Positions 1-10,814 of a DNA stretch of 64,000 bases are shown piece after piece. The DNA is from Cupriavidus gilardii (GTDB lineage: Bacteria; Pseudomonadota; Gammaproteobacteria; Burkholderiales; Burkholderiaceae). The stretch lies in contig NZ_JABTYE010000002.1 in assembly GCF_013314895.1 (NCBI RefSeq), forward strand, positions 124,001 to 188,000. The letters are read 5' to 3'. Each line of letters opens with the position of its first letter. The first letter of the stretch is position 1. The notes under the pieces were generated by a model, which did no database searches, was not told the DNA's origin, and worked only from the letters and a program-made list of their open reading frames with translations. Both the position numbers and the translations under genes were made by a program.

Positions 1-1137
1 CCGATCGTCGCCAGCCTCGACCTGCATGCCAACGTGACGCAGCGCATGCTGGACAGCGCCGATGCGCTGGTCGCCTTCCGCACCTATCCGCACGTCGACA
101 TGGCGGACACCGGCGCGCGCGCGGCGCAATTGCTGCAGCGTTTGCTGGGCAATGGCAACGGCAACGGCAGCAACGGCAGCAATGGCAGCCGGCCGCTGCA
201 TCGTGCGGCGCGGCGCCTGCCCTTCCTGATCCCGATCAACGGCCAGTGCACCTTCCTGGAACCGGCCAACGGCATCTACGCGCTGCTGGGCGAGCTCGAA
301 CGCGAACTCGACGGCGTGGTGTCGCTGTCGTTCGCGCCCGGCTTTCCGGCGGCGGACTTCGCCGAATGCGGCGGCGTGGTCTGGGGCTATGGCGACGACG
401 CGGCGCGCATCGAGCAGGCGGTTGCCACGCTGACCGAGGCCATCGTCGCGCGCGAGGCGCACTGGGCCGTGCCGTTCCTGACGCCGGACGAGGCGGTGCA
501 GGAAGCGATGCGGCTGTCGCAACAGGCGAGCCGTCCCGTGGTGATCGCCGACACGCAGGACAACCCGGGCGCCGGCGGCGACTCGAACACGACCGGCATG
601 CTGCGCGCGCTGGTGCGTGCCGGTGCGACCGACGCCGCGATCGGCCTGCTGGTCGATCCCGAGGCGGTGCGCGCCGCGCATGCCGCCGGCCTCGGCAGCG
701 ACATCACGATCGCGCTCGGCGGCCAGTCCGGCGTGCCGGGCGACGCGCCGTTCGAGGCGACCTTCCGCGTTGCGCAGCTGTCCGACGGCCGCTGCCGCTT
801 CGACGGTCCGATGATGAATGGCATGGACGTCGACGTCGGCCCGGCGGCGCGACTGACCATCGGCGGCGTGCACGTGGTGGTCAGCTCGGGCAAGGCCCAG
901 ATGCTGGACCGCAATCTGTACCGGATGGCCGGCGTCGAGCCGGAGCGGATGAAGATCCTGGTCAACAAGAGCTCGGTGCATTTCCGCGCCGACTTCCAGC
1001 CGATCGCCGAAGCCGTGCTGGTGGCCAAGGCGCCGGGTCCGCTGCTGGCCGATCCGGCCGATCTGCTATGGAAGAAGTTGCCGGCGGGACTGCGGCTGCG
1101 TCCGCTGGGGCCGGCGTTTGAAGGGCCTTCGACGTAG
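1..1137 (+). CDS. M81 family metallopeptidase (MlrC/microcystinase C-like), 5' end outside window
   Basis: The frame is open from base 1 and reads PIVASLDLHANVT at the edge, so the true start lies upstream. DLHANVT is the metal-site motif (Asp, His) of the MlrC/DUF1485 family; a second family stretch, DTQDNPGAGGDSN, lies near residue 190. About 378 residues are present, against roughly 490-500 in full-length relatives, so about a quarter is missing. The family is a zinc-dependent peptidase/amidohydrolase known from cleavage of linearised microcystin; most soil homologues have unknown substrates. A Gly-Asn-Ser repeat linker near residues 49-63 (GNGNGNGSNGSNGS) looks like a local tandem expansion. 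The next gene runs the other way. Confidence 0.88.
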   Translation, partial: PIVASLDLHANVTQRMLDSADALVAFRTYPHVDMADTGARAAQLLQRLLGNGNGNGSNGSNGSRPLHRAARRLPFLIPINGQCTFLEPANGIYALLGELERELDGVVSLSFAPGFPAADFAECGGVVWGYGDDAARIEQAVATLTEAIVAREAHWAVPFLTPDEAVQEAMRLSQQASRPVVIADTQDNPGAGGDSNTTGMLRALVRAGATDAAIGLLVDPEAVRAAHAAGLGSDITIALGGQSGVPGDAPFEATFRVAQLSDGRCRFDGPMMNGMDVDVGPAARLTIGGVHVVVSSGKAQMLDRNLYRMAGVEPERMKILVNKSSVHFRADFQPIAEAVLVAKAPGPLLADPADLLWKKLPAGLRLRPLGPAFEGPST

Positions 1138-1139
1138 CG

Positions 1140-1235
1140 TTGAGAGCCACTGGGTCCCCGCGGGGACGACGCGGTGGCGATCGACATCGTTCGCTGTGCG
1201 TCGCCCCCGCGAAGCTGGGGGCCCAGCGGCTTCAA
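1140..1235. repeat. Two head-to-head copies of a small dispersed element
   Basis: Bases 1140-1170 on the minus strand and 1200-1235 on the plus strand both read roughly GTCGnCCCCGCG...GGG.CCCAGnGGCTnnCAA. A similar element lies at 17045-17080 and a degraded one at 46092-46124. All are intergenic and contain a short GC-rich hairpin. Here they fill the gap between two convergent genes and could end transcription or stabilise 3' ends. No mobility function is seen. Confidence 0.5.
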
Positions 1236-1240
1236 GACCG

Positions 1241-4738
<3,498 letters not shown>

Positions 4739-4769
4739 AGCACTGCGGGGGGAATGCCCTGGATGGGTA

Positions 4770-4785
4770 CTGTATATTTATACAG
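4770..4785 (-). promoter_or_regulatory. LexA box of dnaE2
   Basis: CTGTATAAATATACAG (minus strand) matches the CTGT-N8-ACAG SOS operator exactly and is almost fully palindromic. It lies 32-47 bases upstream of the dnaE2 start. The flanking sequence GGCAAA-TACTGTATAAA is shared with the imuA operator. Confidence 0.9.
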
Positions 4786-4788
4786 TAT

Positions 4789-4806
4789 TTGCCTTCGAGA
4801 AGGCAA
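4789..4806. promoter_or_regulatory. 18-bp palindrome beside the LexA box
   Basis: TTGCCTTC-GA-GAAGGCAA is a perfect inverted repeat four bases from the dnaE2 LexA box, on its upstream side. It may be a second operator or part of the promoter. The imuA promoter shares only the first few bases (GGCAAA), not the palindrome. Confidence 0.45.
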
Positions 4807-4842
4807 GGCACATCACGCCCCATGCCAGCACGGCGGCCAATG

Positions 4843-4863
4843 AAAAAGCCTCCCGAAGGAGGC
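4843..4863 (-). terminator. Rho-independent terminator after vapBC
   Basis: On the minus strand GCCTCC-TTCG-GGAGGC is followed at once by TTTTT. The six-pair GC stem with a UUCG-type tetraloop and T-run is a textbook intrinsic terminator. It lies 38 bases past the vapC stop and upstream of the dnaE2 LexA box, insulating dnaE2 from vapBC and imuAB transcription. Confidence 0.88.
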
Positions 4864-4900
4864 CACTGAAGAGGCACCGTAACCAGTCCCGACGTATTTT

Positions 4901-5293
4901 TCAGGACTCCCAATCTTCTACCGAGATACCAGGCACACGCTGGAACTCCCTCACATTGTGCGTAATCAGCGTGAGCTTTCGGGCGATTGCTTGCCCTGCG
5001 ATCAGGACATCGTACGGTCCTATGGGTGTGCCGGCGGCTGCCAACATCGCCCGCAATTCCCCCGCATGGCGTGCATCCTCACGGTCGAAATCCAGGACTT
5101 CGAACTGCAATGCCTCCACTCGGGCCAGATTTTCGGCAGTGCGCTGTCCCTTGTACGCTCCATAGAAGAGCTCATGCGCCACGATTGACGGGATGCCAAA
5201 ATCTCGGGGCTGATGCTGGCGCAGGTGCGAAAGGACGCCGGTGTGGCCTTTCATGATGGCGATCACGGCGTTGCTGTCGAGCAGATATCTCAC
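4901..5293 (-). CDS. vapC: VapC-type PIN-domain toxin (ribonuclease)
   Basis: A 130-residue PIN-domain protein starting MRYLLDSNAVIAIMKG. The acidic metal-binding residues expected of the family are visible: D6 in LLDSN, E41 in AHELFYG and D95 in GPYDVLIAG, followed by LTLITHNVREF. VapC toxins are Mg-dependent endoribonucleases, often cutting initiator tRNA or 23S rRNA. The ATG overlaps the antitoxin stop by four bases (ATGA), implying translational coupling. Length and motifs are normal, so the toxin looks intact. The target RNA cannot be read from the sequence. Confidence 0.93.
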   Translation of the reverse strand: MRYLLDSNAVIAIMKGHTGVLSHLRQHQPRDFGIPSIVAHELFYGAYKGQRTAENLARVEALQFEVLDFDREDARHAGELRAMLAAAGTPIGPYDVLIAGQAIARKLTLITHNVREFQRVPGISVEDWES

Positions 5294-5532
5294 TTGAAAA
5301 AATCCAGCTCGGGGCGATCCTGTTCAGCCGGCTGCTCGTTGACCGCCTGCACAAAGTCTTCGTCGACGGGACCGACGACCTGATCGAGCCATTTCCAATC
5401 GTCGGCGATGGGTTCGAGAATGACCGCATTGCCGTGGCGGCGAATGCGAACTTCGGCGCTCTCGAAGCGAAAGTCCTTTGGCAGACGGACGGCCTGGGAG
5501 CGGCCGGACCAGAAGATCTTTGCGGTTTCCAC
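5290..5532 (-). CDS. vapB: VapB-type antitoxin (AbrB/SpoVT fold)
   Basis: An 80-residue protein. The GTG at 5532 is chosen because a strong AGGAGG site lies six bases upstream and homology begins there (ETAKIFWSGRSQAVRLPKDFRF), a typical AbrB-fold beginning with SQAVRLPK. The frame stays open upstream, but that part runs through the operator and is not coding-like. VapB binds DNA with its N-terminal half and masks VapC with its C-terminal tail. The C-terminus is acidic (EQDRPELDFF), as expected for a toxin-binding segment. Autoregulation is likely through the palindrome at 5551-5569. Confidence 0.9.
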   Translation of the reverse strand: METAKIFWSGRSQAVRLPKDFRFESAEVRIRRHGNAVILEPIADDWKWLDQVVGPVDEDFVQAVNEQPAEQDRPELDFFK

Positions 5533-5550
5533 GCTACCCTCCTGTTTGAT

Positions 5551-5569
5551 GTATATCAAAAAGATATAC
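5551..5569 (-). promoter_or_regulatory. Probable VapB(C) autoregulatory operator
   Basis: GTATATC-N5-GATATAC is a perfect seven-base inverted repeat centred about 28 bases upstream of the vapB GTG. AT-rich palindromes of this size at this position are typical sites where VapB-VapC complexes repress their own promoter. Confidence 0.75.
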
Positions 5570-5638
5570 CAACAGTCGGGCGATAGCAAGTCGCGGAAGT
5601 GCATTGAGGCCCCTCGGCGGAGAACATACGTGCTCTCC

Positions 5639-7273
5639 TCACCCAAACAACCCCTGCAAAAACCACCGGTACTCCCCCTCCTCGTCCCCCTCGCGCCCCG
5701 GCCGTTCGCGGTAGACCCAGCAGCGCAGGCCGTCGCCGCGTTCGGCGATGAAGTAGTCGCGCGTGGCGAGGGCGCCGTCCCACCAGCCTGACTCGATGCG
5801 CTCGGGCCGGGACAGCAGCGTCAGCGGGGTGCCGTGGCAGGGGCGATGCCGGCGTACCGGCAGGCGCAGCGGCGGTTCCAGCAGCCACAGCGGGCGGTCG
5901 GGCAAGGCAGCCCCATCGGCCGACACCATCGAAACGCGCATCGAAGCGCGCGGCGAAGCATCGGCGCGACCCGTGCCCCCTTCGTCGACCGGCCGCCACC
6001 GATTGGCGCATTCGGGCCGATGGTCGGCCAGCGGATGCGGCTGCAGCACGTTCTCGCGGCCCAGCCGCGCCACCAGGGTATCGAGCACGCGGCCGAGTTC
6101 CGCCTGCCCGCCGCCCGGTTCGGGAAACAGCGTGTCGCTCTGCGGCAGGCATTCGGCCACGGTGTCGACCTTCAGCATCAGGCCGACCACTGGCGCGTCG
6201 AACTGCAGCCGGTCGAGCTTTTCCTGCAGCAGCCGCGACAGATGCACGGGATCGCGGCTGGGCTGAGCCAGGCTGACCGTCACTGGCGTGGCGGCGATGG
6301 CGGCATCGCGCCGCTGGCGCTCGTGCTCGAGCCGCAGCACGAAGCGCGTGACGCCGGCCTGATGCGCCGTCAGCCAGCCCGTCACCGCCTGCAGCAACCG
6401 CTGGGCGCCGGCCAGCACGCCGGCAGCCGACTCGGTCCGCCCCGCCAGTTCCATCCGTTCGGCGAAGGTTGGCGGCGCCGTGAACCAGCTCAGGCGCGCC
6501 GGCGTCTCGCCATAGGCCTGATCGAGCCGCGCCAGCAGTTCCGTGCCGAGCCGGCGCTGCAATCCCGCGCGCGGCAGCCAGCGGACCTCGCCGACGGTGC
6601 GGCAGCCGATGCCATCGAGCCAGCGGGGATCGGCCAGGCTCGCCAGCATCTCGACCGGCAGCCGGTCCAGCAGCCGCGCCATCCGCGGCGCCCGCACCGC
6701 GCGCCGCGCGGGGCGCAGCACCTGGCCGCGGCGTCCCAGCCGCAGCGGCATTGCGGCCAGCCAGGCGGCGCCATGGGCGGTGGTGCCGCAGCCGATCTGG
6801 GCGAAGGTGCCGAGGCTGCGCACGCAGGCGCGCACCGCGCGGCACAGCGCGCGATGGCCGCCGAACAGGCGCAGGCTGGCGGTCACGTCGAGCGCGATGG
6901 TGGCGGGGCCGAGTTCCTCGTCCATCGTGACCTGCGGCGTGAAACGCAGCAGGGCCAGCGCGGCCGCGGTCAGCAGTTGCGCCTCGGCGGCCGGATCGCG
7001 CTCCAGATGCACGATCTCCGCCGACAGCGCCTGCACGCCCCCGCGTCGCATGCCGGCGGACACGCCCAGCGCCATCGCCGGCCGGTTGGCCAGCACCACC
7101 CGCTCCTGCTCCAGCACGACCGTGGGCACCGCATGGCTGAGCGTGCCGCCGATGCTGCCATTGCTGCCATGACTGCCGATGCTCCCGGCGCTGACGGACC
7201 CGCTGTCAGGCCAGATGGGGTGCAGCGCGTCCAGCGGCAGGCGCGGCAGATGCACCGCGATCCAGAACGGCAT
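5639..7273 (-). CDS. imuB: ImuB, Y-family polymerase-like protein of the SOS mutasome
   Basis: A 544-residue protein starting MPFWIAVHLPRLPLDALHP, typical of ImuB (DinP/UmuC-like). The family keeps the Y-polymerase fold but usually lacks catalytic acidic residues and acts as the hub linking DnaE2, ImuA and the beta clamp. A possible clamp- or partner-binding segment is LPDRPLWLLEPPLRLP near residue 455. A short repeat linker, GSIGSHGSNGSIG, sits at residues 31-43. The start overlaps the imuA 3' end by 68 bases; a weak GAG lies before the ATG. It is cotranscribed with imuA from the LexA-controlled promoter at 8226. Confidence 0.92.
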   Translation of the reverse strand: MPFWIAVHLPRLPLDALHPIWPDSGSVSAGSIGSHGSNGSIGGTLSHAVPTVVLEQERVVLANRPAMALGVSAGMRRGGVQALSAEIVHLERDPAAEAQLLTAAALALLRFTPQVTMDEELGPATIALDVTASLRLFGGHRALCRAVRACVRSLGTFAQIGCGTTAHGAAWLAAMPLRLGRRGQVLRPARRAVRAPRMARLLDRLPVEMLASLADPRWLDGIGCRTVGEVRWLPRAGLQRRLGTELLARLDQAYGETPARLSWFTAPPTFAERMELAGRTESAAGVLAGAQRLLQAVTGWLTAHQAGVTRFVLRLEHERQRRDAAIAATPVTVSLAQPSRDPVHLSRLLQEKLDRLQFDAPVVGLMLKVDTVAECLPQSDTLFPEPGGGQAELGRVLDTLVARLGRENVLQPHPLADHRPECANRWRPVDEGGTGRADASPRASMRVSMVSADGAALPDRPLWLLEPPLRLPVRRHRPCHGTPLTLLSRPERIESGWWDGALATRDYFIAERGDGLRCWVYRERPGREGDEEGEYRWFLQGLFG

Positions 7274-8168
7274 GGTCGGACTCGTGGAAGGGTTCGTTGG
7301 CGGCTTCGTTGGCGGCTTCGTCGGCAGCTTGGGGGGCGGTTTCGTTGGCAGGTTCGGACACTGCCGAGCGCCCCGCCGGCACCGCCGGCATCGTGCCGAG
7401 CGGCAGGATCAGCGGGGTATCGCGCACCGGTCCGCGCCGCTTGTGAAAGACGATCGACAGCGCATTGCCGGGCAGCGGCGACAGCAGCAGCCGCAGCACC
7501 GCCGGGGACGATTCGCGCAGGGCCGCGGCGGGACGGCAGACCCAGACCACCGCCTCGCTGGCCTGGGCCAGCACCTGCAGACGCCGCACCGCCTCGGGCC
7601 GAGCCGACGGCAGCCACACCAGCACGCCGCCGAAGGCCTGGCTGCGCAGCACCTGCTCGGCGGCCCACAGCAGGTCGGCCTGTTGCGCGGCCTGGGCGGC
7701 GGCGCGGCCGCCCCGGGCACCGGCACGGCCAACCGCCTTTCTGGTGCCTTCGGCAGCGCCCCCGGCGATCCCCTCGCCCGCCCGCACCCAATACACCTGG
7801 CGCGCCGGCAAACCCCAGGCCGCCAGCGCCGGCGCATTGACGGCATGCGGCGCGCCGATCCAGATCAGCCGGCGCCCGGCCTCGGTCAGCGACTGCAGGG
7901 CCGGCCGCAACAGGCGCACTTCGCCGACGCCGTGGTCCGGCACCAGCAGCTCGGTCACCGCGCCGACCGGCCAGCCACCGCCCGGCAGTTGTGCCGACAG
8001 CGCGTCGTAGCCGGTCGGCCATACCGGCAGCGAGGCGGCGCGGCCGAGCTGGCCGGCCCGCCACAGGTCGGGATGGTGCCGCTCCAGTTCGGCCAGCGCG
8101 CGCTGACGATCCAAGGGCGGTTCCGGGGAGGAAGGCGGTGAAGTGACGGCAGGCGATAACGCAATCAT
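7206..8168 (-). CDS. imuA: ImuA, RecA/SulA-like SOS mutasome component
   Basis: A 320-residue protein with typical ImuA segments: LERHHPDLWRAGQL, a LPGGGWPVGAVTELL stretch equivalent to a degenerate P-loop region, and GEVRLLRPAL. ImuA is a RecA-fold partner of ImuB and DnaE2 in damage-induced mutagenesis. The C-terminal 35 residues carry an in-frame 12-base repeat (AADEAANEAANEP) and run into imuB, so this tail is probably a recent extension created by repeat growth. The gene is first in the imuAB operon, 58 bases downstream of a perfect LexA box. Confidence 0.92.
   Translation of the reverse strand: MIALSPAVTSPPSSPEPPLDRQRALAELERHHPDLWRAGQLGRAASLPVWPTGYDALSAQLPGGGWPVGAVTELLVPDHGVGEVRLLRPALQSLTEAGRRLIWIGAPHAVNAPALAAWGLPARQVYWVRAGEGIAGGAAEGTRKAVGRAGARGGRAAAQAAQQADLLWAAEQVLRSQAFGGVLVWLPSARPEAVRRLQVLAQASEAVVWVCRPAAALRESSPAVLRLLLSPLPGNALSIVFHKRRGPVRDTPLILPLGTMPAVPAGRSAVSEPANETAPQAADEAANEAANEPFHESDHAVLDRGASAAPAAGRAAPHLA
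7286..7357. repeat. 12-base tandem repeat in the imuA 3' end
   Basis: About five imperfect copies of GTTGGCGGCTTC keep the imuA frame and encode the Ala-Asn-Glu repeats. They lie just upstream of the imuB start. Slippage by whole units would keep imuA open but change the spacing before imuB. Confidence 0.65.
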
Positions 8169-8225
8169 GGTGCTTTAAGGTCTCTCTGTGCGCTCCGAAG
8201 CGCAGGAGAAACTCGCTTTCGGATA

Positions 8226-8241
8226 CTGTATGTTTATACAG
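8226..8241 (-). promoter_or_regulatory. LexA box of imuAB
   Basis: CTGTATAAACATACAG (minus strand) fits CTGT-N8-ACAG and differs by one base from the dnaE2 box. It lies 58-73 bases upstream of imuA. The flanks GGCAAAATA and GTA.CC are also shared with the dnaE2 operator. Confidence 0.9.
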
Positions 8242-8310
8242 TATTTTGCCAGCGCTCAACAGAGACCCACCGCCGGACTCGGAAAAACCCCGACTCGCGT
8301 CCAGGCCGCG

Positions 8311-9261
8311 CTAAACCGCCTGCGCCGCCCCATGCGAGTCATCGATCCGATGCCCCGCCGCCTCGGCCCGAATCCACGCCACCACCTTCAGCACATCCGG
8401 ACGCGGGCGCTCCTCCGCCTGGATCAGCCAGTAGCCGAAGCTGTCGCCCGCAACGGGCGGCGGGGGTGGGGGCGGCGCGGCCACCACGCCCAGTTGCCGG
8501 TCGTCGAGCAGATCGCGGATCAGTTCCAGCCGTCCCAGCGCGACGCCCTGCCCCGCCAGCGCGGCATGGATCACCTGATCGTATTGATTGAACTGCGTCA
8601 TCGCGCGCGGCCGGGCGCCATGCCAGCCGCGTTCCTCCAGCCAGTGGCGCCAGCGCAGCCGCGGATTGGTGTCGTCGTCGAGCTCGAGCAGATTCAGGCC
8701 CTGCAGCGCCTGCACGCTGTCGATCGCCGCGACGCCCAGCGCGGGATGGGCCACCGGCACGATGGTCTCGCCGAACAGCGCGATCGCGCCCGGCGGCGCG
8801 TGGTCAGCGGCGCAGTAGCGGATCGCCAGATCGATCTGCTCGGCGCGCAGGTCCGCGATCCGGTTGCTGGCCGACAGCCGCAATTCCAGCCCCGGGTGCG
8901 CCTGCTGCAGCCGCCCTAGCCGCCGCAGCAGCCATAGTCCGGTGACGCCGACGCTGGCGGTCAGCGTGACGGGACGCTGGGCCACCTGGACACGCAGTTC
9001 GCCGACTACGTCCTGGATCTGCTGGACCGCGGCGTTGGCGCTGCGAAACAGCCGCTCGCCGGCGGCGGTCAGCGCGATCGCGCGATGCCGGCGCACCAGC
9101 AGCGGCACGCCGAGTTGCGCCTCCAGCGCGCTGATCTGCCGGCTGACCGCGGACTGGGTCAGGCACAGATCTTCGGCCGCCAGCGTGATGCTCATGCGCC
9201 GGCCCACGGCGACAAAGCCCTTGAGCAGATCGAGCGACGGCAAGCTGACGAGATTCTGCAT
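8311..9261 (-). CDS. LysR-family transcriptional regulator
   Basis: A 316-residue LTTR. The N-terminal winged helix (residues 6-65) has LDLLKGFVAVGRRMSITLAAEDLCLTQSAVSRQISALEAQLG, here split over the usual positions of helices 2 and 3, followed by LLVRRHRAIALTAAGERLF. The C-terminal periplasmic-binding-like effector domain fills residues 90-295, with a proline run (PPPPPP) near 265. It is divergent from an MFS transporter gene across 139 bases, the usual arrangement for an LTTR controlling its neighbour. The inducer cannot be inferred. Confidence 0.92.
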   Translation of the reverse strand: MQNLVSLPSLDLLKGFVAVGRRMSITLAAEDLCLTQSAVSRQISALEAQLGVPLLVRRHRAIALTAAGERLFRSANAAVQQIQDVVGELRVQVAQRPVTLTASVGVTGLWLLRRLGRLQQAHPGLELRLSASNRIADLRAEQIDLAIRYCAADHAPPGAIALFGETIVPVAHPALGVAAIDSVQALQGLNLLELDDDTNPRLRWRHWLEERGWHGARPRAMTQFNQYDQVIHAALAGQGVALGRLELIRDLLDDRQLGVVAAPPPPPPPVAGDSFGYWLIQAEERPRPDVLKVVAWIRAEAAGHRIDDSHGAAQAV

Positions 9262-9326
9262 GGCGATCTTTCCCGTATGGCATTCCTACTGCGCATGCGA
9301 ACGGACGAACAAATCAATTGAGCTGC

Positions 9327-9362
9327 CTGCATGCAGCCGGCTTAATGGAATCCGGTGGATTC
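9327..9362. promoter_or_regulatory. Palindromes in the LysR-MFS intergenic region
   Basis: CTGCATGCAG at 9327-9336 and GAATCC-GGT-GGATTC at 9348-9362 are perfect inverted repeats between the divergent genes. They are candidate LysR binding sites. The second one would sit on the ribosome site of an alternative MFS start at 9368, which favours the start at 9401. Confidence 0.45.
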
Positions 9363-9400
9363 ACCGCATGCTAACCGCTCATTCGAAGGCCGTCACGACC

Positions 9401-10693
9401 ATGTCCCGTTCCCGCTCTTCCCTCGGCGCCGCGCCGCCCGCTCCCCGGCTGTCCGCCACCGATCCCCTGGTGCTGGTGGTGGCCGGCGGCCTGATTCTCG
9501 GCCTCGCGCTCGGCATGCGCCATGTGCAGGGCCTGTTCCTGCTGCCGATCACGATGGAACGCGGCTGGACGCGCGAGGCCTTCGGCTTCGCCATGGCGGT
9601 GCAGAACCTCGTATGGGGGCTGGCGCAGCCCTTCGCCGGCATGATCGCCGACCGCTTCGGCTCGGCACGCGTGATGCTGGCCGGCCTGCTGCTGTATGCG
9701 CTGGGGCTCTACACCATGACGCAGGCAACGACCAGCGCCGCCTTCGTCTGGAGCGCCGGCATCTGTCTCGGCCTGGCGCTGTCGGGCACGACCTTCGGCG
9801 TGGTGTTCGCCGCGCTGAGCCGGCTGGTCAGCGCGCAGCGGCGCGGCTGGGCGCTGGGCGTGGCGGGCTCCTTCGGCGGCCTGGGCCAGTTCCTGCTGGT
9901 GCCGGCCGTGCAGGCCGGGATTGAGCGAATGGGCTGGGGTACCGCGCTGTGGGCGATGGCCGCCTGCGCGCTGGTGGCCCTGCCGCTGGTATGGCCGCTG
10001 CGCGAGCGCGGCGCGCAGGCCGCGCAGGCCACGGAGACAGCAAACGCGGCGCAAGCGGGTGCGCAGGGCAATCGGCAATCGATGCGCGCCGCGATCCGTC
10101 AGGCGTGCGGGCATCGCGGCTTCTGGCTGCTGAATATCGGCTTTCTGGCCTGCGGCTTCCAGCTCGCCTTCATCGCCTCGCATCTGCCCGCCTATCTGCT
10201 CGACCGCGGGCTGTCTGCGCGCGACGCGGTGATCGCGCTGGCGATCATCGCGCTGGCCAATATCGCCGGCACCTATCTGTGCGGTCTGCTCGGCAACCAT
10301 GTGCGGCGGCATCGCGCGCTGGCCGGCATCTATCTGCTGCGCACCGCGGCGATCGCGCTGTTCCTGCTGGTGCCGCTGTCCACCGTCAGCGTCTTCGTAT
10401 TCGCCGCGGTGATGGGCTTCGTCTGGCTCGGCACGGTGCCGCTGACCAGCGGCCTGGTCTCGCAGGTGTTCGGCACCCGCTATGTCGCCACGCTGTTCGG
10501 CTTCGTCTTTCTCGGCCATCAGCTCGGCTCCTTCCTCGGCGTCTGGCTGGGCGGCTATCTGTTCGATCGGACCGGCTCCTACGATCTGGTGTGGATGGGC
10601 GCGATCGTGGTCGGGCTCGGCGCGGTCGTGCTGCACTGGCCAATCGACGACCGGCCGGTCGGTCATCGCGAGACGGCGATGGCAGCGGCTTGA
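9401..10693 (+). CDS. MFS transporter
   Basis: A 430-residue major facilitator with about 12 hydrophobic segments, the first at LVLVVAGGLILGLALGMRHVQG and the second half beginning after a charged/Ala-rich loop (residues 195-225). The loop-2/3 motif GMIADRFGSARVML matches the MFS signature. The family layout resembles oxalate/formate-antiporter-like MFS proteins of Burkholderiales, but the substrate is unknown. Start: ATG 9401 is preferred; ATG 9368 is an in-frame alternative that would add 11 residues. Probably regulated by the divergent LysR protein. Confidence 0.88.
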   Translation: MSRSRSSLGAAPPAPRLSATDPLVLVVAGGLILGLALGMRHVQGLFLLPITMERGWTREAFGFAMAVQNLVWGLAQPFAGMIADRFGSARVMLAGLLLYALGLYTMTQATTSAAFVWSAGICLGLALSGTTFGVVFAALSRLVSAQRRGWALGVAGSFGGLGQFLLVPAVQAGIERMGWGTALWAMAACALVALPLVWPLRERGAQAAQATETANAAQAGAQGNRQSMRAAIRQACGHRGFWLLNIGFLACGFQLAFIASHLPAYLLDRGLSARDAVIALAIIALANIAGTYLCGLLGNHVRRHRALAGIYLLRTAAIALFLLVPLSTVSVFVFAAVMGFVWLGTVPLTSGLVSQVFGTRYVATLFGFVFLGHQLGSFLGVWLGGYLFDRTGSYDLVWMGAIVVGLGAVVLHWPIDDRPVGHRETAMAAA

Positions 10694-10728
10694 AACCTGC
10701 GACGCAGCCGTCATATCGAGGGGGATCC

Positions 10729-10758
10729 TTGTCCTCGATTTCCCTTAGTTGTCCTCGA
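10729..10758 (+). promoter_or_regulatory. Direct repeat upstream of the MarR-like gene
   Basis: TTGTCCTCGA occurs at 10729-10738 and again at 10749-10758, exactly 20 bases apart, that is about two helical turns. The first copy also pairs with ATCGAGG at 10715-10721. This is a candidate binding site for the MarR-like protein encoded 57 bases downstream, or part of its promoter. Confidence 0.4.
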
Positions 10759-10814
10759 ACTGCCATGGTTTTCGTGTACGTTACGCCGTTCAAAAACATG
10801 ACACGGAGACATGG

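Noticed and set aside
5533..5646. N-terminal extension of VapB
   Set aside because: It would translate through the operator dyad, while a perfect AGGAGG precedes the GTG at 5532 and homology starts there.
9368..9400. Earlier MFS start at 9368
   Set aside because: A palindrome occupies its ribosome-site position and the extra residues are polar and unlike MFS N-termini; kept only as an alternative.
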